This document shows, one piece after another, positions 22,569 to 23,135 of a stretch of DNA of 23,135 nucleotides. Every line of letters starts with the position of its first letter. The stretch's first letter is position 1. The notes beneath the pieces were generated by a model. It was not told the origin of the DNA. It saw nothing but the letters and a program-made list of their open reading frames with translations, and did no database searches. The stretch covers positions 1 to 23,135 of the forward strand of contig DBRK01000015.1 of the NCBI GenBank assembly GCA_002306315.1, written 5' to 3'. The DNA is from Patescibacteria group bacterium UBA1370. GTDB taxonomy: Bacteria > Patescibacteriota > Microgenomatia > UBA1400 > PJMF01. Made by a program: the position numbers and the translations under genes.

Positions 22569-23135
22569 ATGAGAGTTACAAAGCATGTTCTAACAGTTGG
22601 TTTTATGCTGGTGACAGCCTGTATATTTAATCCAGCGTATGCATCGGAAAATTTCAACCTCAGATCCCTGTCTAATTATGTGGTCGATTTAGCCAGGATG
22701 TCCGCAGAATTGCCTAAAGATCACGGTTATCAAGAAATAATTGAATTGCGTACAACCACCAGCAAGACGTTTCAAAACTCAGAAAACCCTCAAAAACATA
22801 GATTTGAAGGCGGGCAAGCCCCGATTCATTTCAAGAATCCTGACAGCGGCTTATATGAGGAAGTGGATTTTCAACCGAAAAAAATATCCTCAACAGATTT
22901 TGAAGGCTGGGAAGTCTTAAGAAATGGCTGGCATCTGAGATTAGGAAAAGATATTCAAAGAAATGAGGATGGCTGGGTTGGTTTTGGCGGATTATACGGG
23001 GAAAACTGGTTTAAATACCGACTCTCGGGTATAGGTTGGTATGATCAAAATGAGGCACAGTGGCAAGATTTACTCGGTCCACCTGAATTTAATAGAAACG
23101 ATTTGCACTTCCAAACAAGAGATAGATATATTTCC
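22569..23135 (+). CDS. Secreted protein of unknown function, 3' end outside window
   Basis: An open frame of 189 codons runs off the window. Residues 1-25 make a Sec signal peptide (hydrophobic HVLTVGFMLVTACIF, cleavage near AYA-SE). The mature part contains Trp- and Gly-rich segments (FEGWEVLRNGWHLRLGKD, EDGWVGFGGLYGENW, GIGWYDQN) that look like beta-strands of a repeated or jelly-roll surface domain. I do not recognise a family, and the missing C-terminus may carry the diagnostic part. Confidence 0.7.
   Translation, partial: MRVTKHVLTVGFMLVTACIFNPAYASENFNLRSLSNYVVDLARMSAELPKDHGYQEIIELRTTTSKTFQNSENPQKHRFEGGQAPIHFKNPDSGLYEEVDFQPKKISSTDFEGWEVLRNGWHLRLGKDIQRNEDGWVGFGGLYGENWFKYRLSGIGWYDQNEAQWQDLLGPPEFNRNDLHFQTRDRYIS

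Noticed and set aside
1..23135. CRISPR array, insertion sequence, prophage or integrase
   Set aside because: No regularly spaced repeats, transposase, integrase or phage structural genes were seen on either strand; the tRNA genes show no duplicated attachment sites.

Overview
The window is ordinary, gene-dense chromosome (about 48% GC by eye, standard code with TAA, TAG and TGA all used as stops) carrying about 20 intact genes, four tRNAs, and one short tract of broken genes. Its gene content fits a Candidate Phyla Radiation (Patescibacteria) bacterium or a similarly placed uncultured lineage: a DUF2207 membrane protein with a polyglycine tail, a bacterial Elp3, a VKOR-linked redox protein, an archaeal-type CoA synthesis enzyme, tRNAs without encoded CCA, and many small nucleotide-hydrolysing enzymes. 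There is no rRNA or marker gene, so the placement is an inference.

Layout. 1-2.3 kb: the end of a NYN/LabA-type nuclease gene, convergent with a DUF2207 protein. 2.4-5.0 kb: tRNA-Gln, a two-gene membrane operon (unknown 7-TM protein plus CPBP protease), then an EamA half-transporter and a cupin on the other strand. 5.0-9.7 kb: an accessory stretch with small hypothetical genes, three consecutive decayed genes (alpha/beta hydrolase, a hydrolase/MazG chimera, peptidase S51), a secreted protein with a strong Shine-Dalgarno site and terminator, a (p)ppGpp-hydrolase-like HD protein and a Nudix hydrolase. 9.9-13.0 kb: a DUF4112 - trehalose synthase/phosphatase (OtsA-OtsB fusion) - VIT1/CCC1 operon. 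12.9-17.5 kb: a VKOR-dihydroorotate dehydrogenase fusion preceded by a Trm9-like methyltransferase, which is divergent from Elp3; then MazG. 17.6-20.8 kb: a RecQ C-terminal relic, RarA, a fusion of archaeal-type phosphopantetheine adenylyltransferase with the DUF359 dephospho-CoA kinase, and a YtxH-like protein. 20.9-23.1 kb: tRNA-Pro, an unknown polytopic membrane protein, tRNA-Leu, tRNA-Gly and the start of a secreted protein.

The most interesting reading is that three archaeal/eukaryal-style solutions sit within 8 kb: (i) Elp3 back-to-back with a Trm9/ABH8-like methyltransferase, which together could make cm5U and then mcm5U at tRNA wobble uridines, a route known from eukaryotes; (ii) one polypeptide joining a VKOR domain (thiol to quinone) to a class-2-like DHODH (dihydroorotate to quinone), with two altered catalytic positions; (iii) one polypeptide carrying both last steps of CoA synthesis in archaeal form. 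In addition, about nine genes have a TANAAT-type -10 box ending only 6-9 bases before the start codon, implying leaderless mRNAs, while a few genes keep very strong Shine-Dalgarno sites.
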